A DNA stretch of 64,000 nucleotides from Thozetella sp. PMI_491. Its lineage: Eukaryota > Ascomycota > Sordariomycetes > Chaetosphaeriales > Chaetosphaeriaceae. The DNA is taken from contig MU270036.1 of NCBI GenBank assembly GCA_021432635.1, positions 62,001 through 126,000 on the forward strand. Reading direction: 5' to 3'. The notes under the pieces are model-generated. The model was not told the origin of the DNA. It saw only the letters and a program-made list of their open reading frames with translations, and made no database searches. Positions 22,577 to 32,880 of this stretch are shown here, one piece after another (within the stretch, counting starts at the first letter, position 1; every line of letters starts with the position of its first letter). Position numbers and translations under genes: made by a program.

Positions 22577-23558
22577 ATGGGCCAAGGCCCCTCACATGAC
22601 ATTGTCCAGCTCGAGACAAGAGTCGAGGACCCTCCGGACGGGCAGCGGCCCCACGGCCTTGCGCTCATCGCGCATGGCCGCCTCGGCGGAACCTTCGACC
22701 AGCCTCCGGTGCGCCGGCTCGCCGAGTACCTCCGTGATGTGCGCGGCCTGCGGGTCGTCACATGGAATGCACGGGGGATGGGCAACAGTGAAGGGGGGAA
22801 CGAGTGGACGGATATCGGGCTGTGGATGGGGGATGGGGGCGTGGCGGATTATAACGTCTGCTACCGAGCCCGTTCCTCCTCCTATGGTTGCTAAACCGCG
22901 GGGCGCTGTTGGCTAACCTGGAGTGCCTTGTCTAGCGCATGTTGAGAGAGGCCATGGCGAAGTTCATCGAGGACTTCCCCGGCACGCAGGATGCGAAACT
23001 GTTCATCTGCGTACGCTTTCCCCTTGGCTTGGGTGGTATGTGCGAGCACGTTGGCTGATGCATATTTTCTAGGGCTACTCGGCCGGTGGGATGTTTGCCG
23101 GATGCACCCGTCCCCCTCTGGGGCAGGCGGGATTCTCAGCACCATACTACATCCTCGTGTCCTATCCGGTTGAGCTAAACCCTCTTATATCGCTCCACAA
23201 AGCGGGCTCCTACTTTCGCTCTATCGAGTCACTGGTTCGCGGTCATGGGTGGGAGAAGCTCCCGACCGAGTTCGGCGGAAAGGAACCGGAAGTGGCCGGT
23301 GTCTTCACGGTGACGGGTGGGTATGAAAAGGTCTTGTTTTACGGAGTATGGGCGCAGAGTTTGGCGCGTAGTGATTCTCGGAAAGTTCTTAGGCAGGTAG
23401 TAGTCCCTGGTGCAAGCCATGCATGGGGGGACAAATCGCCTCGTATCGTCGAGGAGGTTGACAAGTGGTTGCAAGAGATTGCCCCACAGTCAGAGGCGGG
23501 CGAAAGGGGGCCGGATGACACATCTATACCCCAACCGACAACTCAAGAAGTTGCTTAG
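22577..23558 (+). CDS. Alpha/beta hydrolase
   Basis: Exons 22577-22855, 22936-23010 and 23073-23558 encode 279 aa, all in phase 0. The first donor (GTCTGC) is weak; the other is GTACGC. The sequence shows the fold in order: GLALIAHGRLGGTFDQPP (oxyanion-hole strand), LRVVTWNARGMGNSEGG, the nucleophile elbow GYSAGG with Ser at about residue 121, and the C-terminal VVVPGASHAWGD with His at about 234. It resembles small fungal esterase or dienelactone-hydrolase-type proteins. It ends only 66 bp before the 3' end of the convergent NRPS-like gene, and probably acts on the same pathway by hydrolysis or release. The substrate is unknown. Confidence 0.8.
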
Positions 23559-23623
23559 AGCGGCCGGGAATTCAATAGTAATGTATCTTGGTCGTTTTAG
23601 AACATATTGTCCATTACTTGACC

Positions 23624-26600
23624 CTATATCTTGACAAATCCACTTGTGTGCCATCCCTCAAGCCACTTGCGAACTGCCGTTGCGTCCAGTGGCTCCAAAC
23701 CGGCAGCGCTACGCGTCACCACCTCCGACTGTTCCCGATCTGGAGCGGCTGCCATCTCTTGAAAGTATCCCAGAAGCTTCACTCCCGGTACCCCCTCGGT
23801 ATCTGCAAGATTCTCCAGGGACGCAACCCACTCCGACATAGGAATCCGAGCAAAGGTCTTCCCGGAGGCTTCAGTTAGCGAGTCGAGGAAAGCACTCCAG
23901 GCCACTGGCGTGGGATGTGCCAAGTTGTCCACAGTGTAGAGCTCTCCGGACCCGTTGGTGAGAATTTGCGCGATCGCCCCGGCACACGCGTCTACCGGGA
24001 GCCAGTTCACAGTTCGGGAGAAGAGAGGCATGGCTTGCAGGTAGTCCAAGCCGGTGGCCATCATGATTGGCCACATTTCCGTCTCATTCCAAGTCCCTAG
24101 TACGGAATGACCGCATAGCTGTCCGACTCGTAGCAGTCGAACCGGCATCTGTAGGGCCGATGCGTAGTGTTTGGTGATTCGCTCGACGACGTATTTGGAC
24201 TGAGCATAACCAGTCCCGGATGCCGAGCGTGGGTCATCGCTAGCGGGTATCTCGAGAATCTTCTGTCCAGCTAAGGCCGGTCCCATGACAGTCGAGATGC
24301 TGCTTGTGAACGCGAATGTCTTCTTGCGTCCTGACAGGCAGAAAGAGAGAAGATTCATCGTGCCTGCATGCTGTTAGTGCCCTCACGGCGAAACTAGGGA
24401 TAGACGATATGCCTACCGCGCAGACAGTCAGGTTCGAACATGTCTACCGGCTGGTTGAAGTCGAGCCTCCAAGCGTTATGCACCACTGTTGTGACTTCAC
24501 CCAACAATCTGAGATATGCTTCGTCATCCAGACCGAGCTTGCTATCTTTCATGTCATACGGGACGACAGACAGCTTTCGGCTCTGGCCAATACTCGCTCC
24601 ATAACCACGGGACTCCAGCGACTTCTCCAGCTTGGCTCCAGGATCAGCGCCTCGGATGGCACAATATATCCTGCTTACAGACGAATCTTTCACAAGAACG
24701 TCCAACAAGGAGTTACCTAGAGCACCGTTAGCTCCCGTGAGGAATATGACATGGCCCTCTTGGTGTCCGTTAGCCTGGCTCTGCGGGGAAGCCTCTTTCG
24801 CAATCTTCCAAGAGTCTATCTCGTGGCAATATCTCCCCACAGTATCTCGAATCCAGGCCATCTTTTCCTGTTCTCGTGAGCCTGCAGCGACTGTGTCCTT
24901 AGATTTCAGGCTCTCCAAGTAGGGAACCAATTTCTCGAATGTAGGGTTCTCAAAGATAAACATCAAAGGGAACGGCCCAAATCGCTTCGACAGGAGCGAC
25001 CGCAGCCGCACCGCCCTCTGAGAGTCAAGGCCGGCTTCGTAGAGAGACATGTCCGACACATCGGCCCCGCTAGGCAGGTCGCAGACTGACGATACGCAGG
25101 CCTTGATATAATCGGCATCCGAAAGGCCTGCCAAATCCTCGGTACAGGTAGAGATTTCGTCCGGTGAACCCTGTAGGAACTTGTCGAAGAGTACATCAAC
25201 GCGACCTCCATATAACTCCCAAGCAGCTTTCCTACGCACAGTTCGCTTTGGCGTAACAGGCAAGGCCTCGCCCCGCCCCAAGATTAGGATGAGTGACCGA
25301 TCGATGCGAGAATGCTTGGGAATCTGCTGGTTACAGGCTTGTACAGCCTCCCAGACCATGTCTTCGACCGTCTTCTCGTCGGCGTCGCCAATTGCTTCCC
25401 ACCGCACTTCCAGGATGGCCGCCGTACACAGTCGGTTGGTCCCGAAAACGGCCGCCCTAGCCACCACGGCTCCACTGTCCCCCAGCAGAGTCGCCACGCC
25501 ACCCGCCATGGTCTTTTCGCCGTTGCTATGCACAATCACATCGTCCTTGCGTCCGAGAAGGACCCAGAAGCCACTTCCTAGCGGATCCTCGCGGAAAACA
25601 TCGTTTGTGCGGTACGGATTCGGCGCGTCGGGCGCATCCCAGAGCTCCGCGGCGAGCGGGTACCCCTTGTATACCACGCACTCGGCCGATCCGTCCCCGG
25701 CTCCCAGATCTTCCATGACCACCCAGCCGGTGCCGGCATACAAATTACGCAGACGAGCCATATGCGGGTTCTCACGGCCGTGGGGCAAGGTGCGTGTGGG
25801 GCCGGCGATCTCAGTCTGTCCGCATATGGTCTTCATGTTGACTTTGAGAGCCACTAGCTTTTTGTGCAAGGCAGGCGCGAAAGGGGCACCGCCTGACTGC
25901 AGGGCCATGAGCTTGCTGAGCGGGGTGAAGTCGTTGGTCGTTGACTCGATGTACAGAAACATCTCTTCCACCAGGGCCGGGGCGATCTGTGCGCAGTCGA
26001 CAGGGTGGCCCATGGCAGAGACTGTTTCCCATCCGACCAATATAGCACTTGTAGCCGGGGGCCAGTTTGGCGGTGGAAAAGTCGTGGCGAGTCCGACTGC
26101 CAGCCCGCCGATTGCAACCGAGAAACCACCAACGTGAAACCTTGACGAGAGAACAAGCCCTGTCAGCAAGCCCAATAGTGGTCATATCGATCAGGGATAC
26201 TTACAATGGAGCGCATAGCTGAAAATTTTCGATATAAAAGTCTCGATAAAGCCTATAGTGTCGCGCTATAAGACAAATGCTCCTGTTGGTGTGAATAATG
26301 GGCTTCGGCATGCCTGTTGTCCCGCAGGAGTGAATGATAACAGATGGCAGGTTCCATTCGTCATCCGTCTTAAAGCCAAGTTTGCTACCGTCGGTTTGAT
26401 CATTACCGGCGTCACCTTTTTGTAGTTCCTCGATAGTGGCGAGACCAATAGGTGCTTGGAGGAAGCCTTGCTCCGTCCCAATAGCGTCCGTGTTCGTTGC
26501 GTCCACGATGCAGCCGACAGCATTGCAGCTTCCCAGTAGATGCTGGTGGGCAACCAATGCGTTCTTATTGCTCAGCAACAGGACACGGACGTGTAGTCTT

Positions 26601-27071
26601 AGGAGCGCCAGTAAAGTGATGAAGTAGTCGAACGTGATTCCCACCCCAATCATGGCAATGGTTGGCTGCGTCGTCTCTTGATTCGCGTTCGCTATCTCCG
26701 TGGCGAACATCCGTGCATATAGAGCAGCGGCCTTCGTAACGAGCTCATCTAGCTCTAGAAAAGATACTCTCTGGAACTCCTTCCCACTCTGCCCCGTGGG
26801 GTACAAGTAGGCAAGACTATTCGGCTGAGTTTTGGCATTGTGCCTGATCAAGGCTGATAGACTCGTGATATCTGGGTTTGTGTAGCTGTCTTCATTTAGT
26901 CTCAAGCGGCCACGAGTAATTCGGGTCGTGCACCTACCGTGTACTGTAAAGATGCCCATTCATATTCCAGAGCTTCAAGAGATGCGCATCCGCGTCCGGG
27001 GGAGGGAATACGTAGGGGTCTAACTCCTTGACCTCTACTTCGGGGATTGCGTCGACCGAGGTAGATCCCAT
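23624..27071 (-). CDS. NRPS-like enzyme, adenylation-thiolation-reductase (A-T-R)
   Basis: Four exons, 27071-26945, 26889-26205, 26140-24417 and 24363-23624, encode 1,091 aa, the usual size for fungal A-T-R enzymes. The A domain has SVIIHSCGTTGMPKPIIHTN (AMP-binding core), PLFHVGGFSVAIGG, ICGQTEIAGP, YRTNDVFRED and PVTPKRTVRRKAA with the acyl-transfer Lys region. The T domain has SLYEAGLDSQRAVRLR, whose Ser takes phosphopantetheine. The R domain has a Rossmann motif VIFLTGANGALGNSLL and the catalytic GYAQSKYVVERI. The enzyme should activate a carboxylic acid or amino acid, hold it as a thioester and release it reductively as aldehyde or alcohol. There is no condensation domain. The first intron (GTACAC donor, 55 nt) is the least certain junction. 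Its neighbours suggest a small secondary-metabolite cluster. Confidence 0.9.
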
Positions 27072-28589
27072 CTTGAGATTCGACCGTTGGCTTGGCAAAT
27101 ATGGGGATGCACGAAAGGAGACGTCTTAGCCGTGCCGTGCTGTCAATCGTATTGAAAAGCTGTAGATCACGGCTCGGTATGACCTTCTATCGCTAATTCG
27201 AGAGCTACCTTGTCGCATCTCGAATGAGGGGTGATCTAGCTTATCATGGCCAGGCTCTATAGGTGTCGGAAGCCGGACCCGACGGCACACCCCGAAGATC
27301 CGATACGATAACTTGACGCGACTTGCCAACTGACCTAGATAGCGAGCTATTTGTATCACTATTAGAGCGCTAGAACGGTAATTATAAGCCGACTACTTTT
27401 GACTTCCTCTTCCTCTCCCGTTCGAGGGGTCATTGCCCTCCCATGGTTTAGGTTCTCGAGGTAGCTTTGCCTGAGAGTAGGTATCGAACTGATCGCCGGA
27501 TTCAATTGTCGCTACTGAATGCAGTCGACTGCTGTGACATATAATACAGCTCCTATAGCACAGATCGAACCACGCTCTCAGTTTGGATTATTTGGAGGAG
27601 GCTGAAATCCCCGACTTCTCCTATTGGCTAAGAGTATTGACTGCGATAAAAAAGGCAACGACATGCCTTGAACATCTTTTTCCTTCACGTCTCCAGACTG
27701 CGACTATTAGTATTTCCAGAGGTGTATATGGTGGACATTTCAGTGAAGCATCTTGAAGCATCTTGGGTGCTTCGGGGAGACTCCTCGACGTCGTCGCGTT
27801 TTCGGACGCATTGATGAGAACAGCTGTTCGGCTCTGTCTCTTCACCAGTTCTAAGGGGACGGGGAGATGGCGGTCATTTGCCCCTCGGAGATTTTAAATG
27901 CCTCTCTGCACTTCGCAATAGGTCAGATGACCATCAGATTGATAGTGATCATTGAACCCCCAAAGCGTGGCTCCAGTAGCGATAGCGGCACTTTCTGCCG
28001 TGTGGAGACCGCGGCAGGGATACCGGAGAGCGCCAAATCTAGGCCGCGCGCTAGTGTCCGGGGAGCTGGCAGGGTTGCACAACTTTAACCAGGTTGCCAG
28101 GGGATTCCACCCCTAAAAGCAGCAGTGGGCGGGCTCCAGGGGGCGCTGAACCCTCTCCGGGGGCGTCGGAGTTGCCTTGAACAGGTGGCGGAGCGGGTCA
28201 CGGGAACAGCACAAACCGACAGGTCTTATCAAAGCCATGCGTCTGCTTGTCCCTTTTGGACGCCATCCGATCCTGTGTGGCTTCCAATTGGCAGGCAGTC
28301 TTACATCACGTGAGAGGGAGGACAGGGCGTTTTGCATGGCTTCGAACTGGACTGGGTTCTAAATACGTACACCCCCTGACTCGGACGCCATCCAGGCCGG
28401 AGGCTTCCACTAGCCTGGCTGGTCTGAGGACCCATAAAAGCAATTTTTCGAACGACCAAACATGGATTGTTGAGCGGAGCGTTGAGCGGAGCGGTGTGCA
28501 GTGAATCCTATATATTCTCTCGTTGAAACATCTGGAGCAGCCAGCTCGCCGCAGTCTCGCAACTCGTCCTTGGAACGCATTCGCCGACC
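27072..28589. other. Intergenic with mannitol dehydrogenase promoter
   Basis: No gene is seen between the NRPS-like gene and the dehydrogenase. Close to the latter, GTTGAGCGGAGC occurs twice in tandem at 28469-28492, followed by a TATA-like CTATATATTC at about 28509, some 80 bp before the start codon. These are plausible promoter elements. Confidence 0.5.
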
Positions 28590-30101
28590 ATGGCATCCAG
28601 CTCCCCTATCAAGCTCAACAACCAGAACCTGGCTCTGGTCAGCCAGGGCGCCGCCCAGGTCCAGACGCCGAGCTTTGACCGCAATGACGTCAAGGAAGGC
28701 ATTGTCCACATTGGCGTCGGCGGCTTCCACAGGGCCCATTTGGCCGTCTACATCGACGGCCTGATGGGCCAATTCGGCGTGCGCGACTGGGCAATCTGCG
28801 GCGTGGGCCTGCAGCCCTTCGACGCGGCCATGAAGGACGCCCTGGTGCCGCAGGACTGCCTGTACACCGTCCTGGAGCGTGCCGCCACCGGCAGCAAAGC
28901 CCGCGTCATCGGCAGCATCACCTCCTTCTTGTATGCGCTCGACGACCCGGAGGCTGTGATCGCGAAGATGGCCCATCCGGACACCCGCATTGTCTCCATG
29001 ACCATCACAGAGAGCGGCTACCACTACAATGAGAACACGCACCAGCTGCAGGTCGAGGACCCCGACATCGTCGCCGATCTGGAGAGCGACCTGAAGGCTC
29101 CTCAGACCACCTACGGCTACTTGTATGCCGCCTTGGCCAGGCGTCACGCCGCCGGTCTGAAGCCTTTCACCGTGCTGTCCTGCGACAACATGCAGAAGAA
29201 CGGTACCATATCACGCAACATGCTGCTGACGTTCGCCCGTCGCCGCGATGCTGAGATCGCCGCGTGGATCGAGAAGGAGGGCGGCTTCCCCAACAGCATG
29301 GTGGACCGCATCACCCCGCGGACCACAGATACGGATAAGACCGGTCTGGCCGAGTCGTTCGGCATCCAAGACAACTGGCCCGTGGTGACGGAGCCCTTCA
29401 TGCAGTGGGTGGTCGAGGACGCGTTCGCCGACGGGCGGCCGCCATTTGAGAAGGTTGGCGTGCAGGTGGTGAGCAACGTCTCGCAGGTCGAGAAGTACGA
29501 GTGCCACAAGCTGCGCCTGCTCAACGCCAGCCACACGGCCATGTCGTATGCCGCCTTCCTCGGGGGCTTCACCTATGTCCACGAGGTGATGGAGAACCCA
29601 CTCTTCTACAAGTTCATCTGCAACATGATGCACCAGGAGGTTAAGCCGCTCCTGCCGGCAATCCCGGGCGTCGACATTGACAAGTACTGCGACACGCTCC
29701 TGGAGCGCTTCGCGAACCCCACCATTATGGACCAGATCACCCGCCTCACGCTCAACGGCTCGGGCAAGCTGCCGCAGTTCATCATGCCCTCGGTCGCCGA
29801 GCAGATCATGGCCGGTACCCACAACTTCCGCCGCCTGACCTTCTGCACAGCCAGCTGGTTCCGCTACCTCAACGGCGTGGACGAGAACGGCAAGGAGTAC
29901 TTCATCGACGATCCCATGGCTGAGGAGCTCAAGGCGCTGGCCGTCAAGGGCGGTGACAAGCCCTATCCCTTGCTCGATGTGAAGATGCTATTCGGTGATG
30001 ACTTGCGCGGCGACAAGACCTTTGTTGACGAGCTCACCAGCGCGATGGCAAACCTCTACAAGGATGGAGCGATGGCCACTTTGGCGAAGTATGTGGACTA
30101 G
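28590..30101 (+). CDS. Mannitol 2-dehydrogenase
   Basis: A single exon encodes 503 aa, the normal length for the family. The start follows GACC and opens MASSSPIKLNNQNLALVSQG. Residues 41-50 (IGVGGFHRAH) form the dinucleotide-binding loop of polyol-specific long-chain dehydrogenases. EKYECHKLRLLNASHTAMSY at about 301-320 contains the catalytic Lys307, Asn312 and His315 pattern. The enzyme interconverts D-mannitol and D-fructose with NAD(H) or NADP(H) in the cytosol, serving carbon storage and stress tolerance. Codons are strongly GC-ending, which produces long antisense ORFs that are not genes. It lies between the biosynthetic cluster and a repeat-rich zone and looks fully intact. Confidence 0.95.
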   Translation: MASSSPIKLNNQNLALVSQGAAQVQTPSFDRNDVKEGIVHIGVGGFHRAHLAVYIDGLMGQFGVRDWAICGVGLQPFDAAMKDALVPQDCLYTVLERAATGSKARVIGSITSFLYALDDPEAVIAKMAHPDTRIVSMTITESGYHYNENTHQLQVEDPDIVADLESDLKAPQTTYGYLYAALARRHAAGLKPFTVLSCDNMQKNGTISRNMLLTFARRRDAEIAAWIEKEGGFPNSMVDRITPRTTDTDKTGLAESFGIQDNWPVVTEPFMQWVVEDAFADGRPPFEKVGVQVVSNVSQVEKYECHKLRLLNASHTAMSYAAFLGGFTYVHEVMENPLFYKFICNMMHQEVKPLLPAIPGVDIDKYCDTLLERFANPTIMDQITRLTLNGSGKLPQFIMPSVAEQIMAGTHNFRRLTFCTASWFRYLNGVDENGKEYFIDDPMAEELKALAVKGGDKPYPLLDVKMLFGDDLRGDKTFVDELTSAMANLYKDGAMATLAKYVD

Positions 30102-30701
30102 ACATTTGGCTTACTCGTACATAGACATGCATCGGTAGAATGCTATAGAGGGCAAATGTTGGATATAGACTTTGCTTGGAACAATTGATGAACTTTTTTT
30201 TCCCGCCGCAGCTGGCATTTTGGCTTGTCCCAACTAACAGTGTTTCATTATCGTGGGCTCACCCAAAAGAATGCGCCCAACAGAGCTCTAGCATTCCAGG
30301 CTTAGCAGTGTTCACCGCCTCCCCATCCATACGTGAGCCTGTACACACATCCCATACACAGATGTGTCGTCCATGGCGTAAACAGGCCATCCTCTTTGAC
30401 TCGAACAATGAAAGGAGTGTCACCTGCCTTGCAAATATGGGTAGAGGAGTCGGCTGGAGGCATGACGAAGTCACACGGCTGACAGAGGCGGTGGTGGCGG
30501 CTCCTTGCCACTGGCCCTGTCCGACTCTTGCTCCAATCTCGTTACTTCGTCCTGGCGTATCTTTAATAGAGCTTCTAGAAACCCCCACGGCGGCACTATC
30601 GTTTTAAGACCCTTACACTTCCTCCCGGGATCCTCCATGCAGCCTGCATAGCATCCCGCGCGCAACCTAGCCAGTCAGAGACATTCCATGCCAGGTCCGG
30701 C

Positions 30702-30751
30702 TCGACCCTGCAGGACATGCTGCGCGAATCGTAGATCCTGCACGTATTTCC
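30702..30751. repeat. 50-bp dispersed repeat, copy A
   Basis: Aligns without gaps to 46967-47016. All of the differences I count (about seven) are transitions, as expected from RIP or cytosine deamination. Confidence 0.75.
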
Positions 30752-31873
30752 AAGGTGGCAGGCTCGCACGGCAGCTACTCTCTTATCCTCTTAGGCCTGG
30801 CCTATCGGAGAAAGGTTGTCGCCGATTGAGTCATCTTAGCCGCGATTACTTTTTCTAGAGCTTCTATACTGTGGTATAGCCAAATCTATCGCAAGCTCGC
30901 CGTGGTGCAGCTGAACCTTACTGCGACTATACATTATTAGGAGCATATAATTATGGTGGCTTTTGTCAGCTTTAATAGGCGTCGTACGTAACGGTAAGCT
31001 GCCTTTTAAGCTCTACGCGACTAGATGCTGATCGTGGCTCGTCAGCCCTGACGAGCTCCGCATGTAAAGCTAGAGAGCAGGTCCAGGATAAGGCACTATA
31101 AGTTCTAAGTGGCTATATCTATCAATATAGATTAATTATGATCATTACTAGATTTTTATTCTGCTTAGAGGGATACTAGGTATGATATCTATTGCGTAGA
31201 TCGACAGTTTTGCATTTTTTTTCTGTATATATAGCCTAACTGTAAAGCCCTAGGGCCTTCACGGGGGTCAACTGTAGTTCGGCCACGAGAGAGCGGTAGC
31301 ATTGAGAGCTAGCACTAAGGCTAGAACAAAACTGGTCCTTGAAGGCTCTTTGGTAAAGGGCCATCAAGGGAACTATATACCCTTTGAGGTATTTTCCTCC
31401 CTTGAGGGGTTTCTCTTCTGAAAGGCCCCTATCTCTCCTTAGATCCACGCCCGATTGCCCCCTGACTCTCAGGCTGCTTAGGCTGCTCTGTCGAAAGCTG
31501 ATTTGGGCCGGTTGGATGGCCTCCGGCCAGGCGGGAACTCGTAGGCATTGGCGAGGACCCAGCCGTCAGCATCCGGGTACTTTTAGCTGGGCCAGAACCA
31601 CGCCGGTTGAGATGAGGCAGCGCGCGTGGTGGGGGGCGGGTCTGGGGGACAGCGGAGCGGCCATGCACAGTTATAGAGCGAGAAATGAGCCGTGGAGATG
31701 GGTGACCTCAAAGGGCCAGGAAGGTTCACCTTAGCTGCGGTATTTGTAATAGTTGTGCCTCCCTAATCCTTAGGGGTTCCCCGCTACCCTCAGAACCTAG
31801 CAGCACGTACGGAGGTGGGGGCGCATCGGAGCCTTACTAATTATATAGAAATTTCCCTCACTAAAGAGATGCT

Positions 31874-32043
31874 GTCGCCTGATCCCGACGCCAGCGTCCG
31901 GCCGTCGGACGAGAACGCAACTCCCCTAACCGATTAGCTATGGCCTTGAGTGTCTGCCCAGTATATGCCGGTTAGTTGTGTCCCAGAGCTAGACCGTACG
32001 GTTGTCTGATGCCGACGTAAGTGTCCGGCCGTCGGGCGAGAAC
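31874..32043 (+). repeat. Pair of direct repeats of about 43 bp, 127 bp apart
   Basis: The segments 31874-31917 and 32001-32043 share the pattern GA-TCNCGACG...GTCCGGCCGTCGGNCGAGAAC with a few substitutions. They may be fragments of a duplicated GC-rich unit. The function is unknown. Confidence 0.6.
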
Positions 32044-32880
32044 CCCGATGGTACGCCTTGTAAGGCTTTGCCGTCTCTCTGGCCCACCAGGCACACGCTC
32101 ATCCGAATACCGTCGGCCCTCGGGCAGGACAGCGCCGTGCTGCACGGCAGCCAGACCGAGACGATCTACGCCATGGTAAAGCGCTCCGGGAGAAGACTGC
32201 GTGTCTCCAAGGAGAAGATTCCTAAGTGACTTTCACCACTCTCAGGTCCAAAGCCGCTGTCATCTTGTGGCACTGTTGATCGAGCAGCGGCTGTAGAGCC
32301 TGGAGCACATATGCTGCCAAATTAGTCGTCCTCCTGTCCGACTGGTTATTGACGTTGTCGCCCTGTGTTCCCTTATTACCTCCTTTCTCCTACTCTGTCT
32401 CCCGTCTTGCTGCGCAGTGGACGCCGTCCTCGGCCGTTTCCGCTGAGGTGCTGTGACATCACCACACGGCCCTACTAGAGTTCAAAATGGCGCAAGGAAA
32501 CACGAAACAGAATAATTGATGAATATACTACAGTATATTCTTAAAGGAGAAGGAACTGCGTGAGGAACTCGGGTTGTCCGCTACGGTTCAGCGCAGTCCG
32601 CCCTAACTATCGTCCACCCTACTTCGTAGGTCACGGATGGCGGCTCCCATGATACTCCCGAATTACGATGGGAGCCTTGCCTACAACTACTGGGGATCCT
32701 GGTCGCCATATCGTGTATTATAGGGAGGTTGCCCAGAAACTGCGTTGAACCTTTTGGATATCTAGGAAGAGCATGGAGTTAATGAGATTCTATAAAATAG
32801 TCTCCGCTACGCTCCGGCGATACCTATGTCACGGCCCTGTGGGGCTTATAGGTATATGTCTGCCCAAAGGTCACGTAGAG

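Larger units (their letters stand above)
30102..32880. other. Gene-poor region with repeat fragments
   Basis: No convincing gene. ORFs at 30176-30607 and 31384-31734 lack motifs. The region holds a 50-bp repeat (30702-30751) and a direct repeat (31874-31917 and 32001-32043), described separately, and becomes AT-rich toward its right end. Confidence 0.45.

Noticed and set aside
25181-26137. 318-codon plus-strand ORF
   Set aside because: Lies wholly opposite the NRPS-like coding exon; low-complexity Ser/Arg-rich product with no motif.
28410-29822. Two long minus-strand ORFs (245 and 203 codons)
   Set aside because: Opposite mannitol 2-dehydrogenase; explained by GC-ending codons of the real gene.
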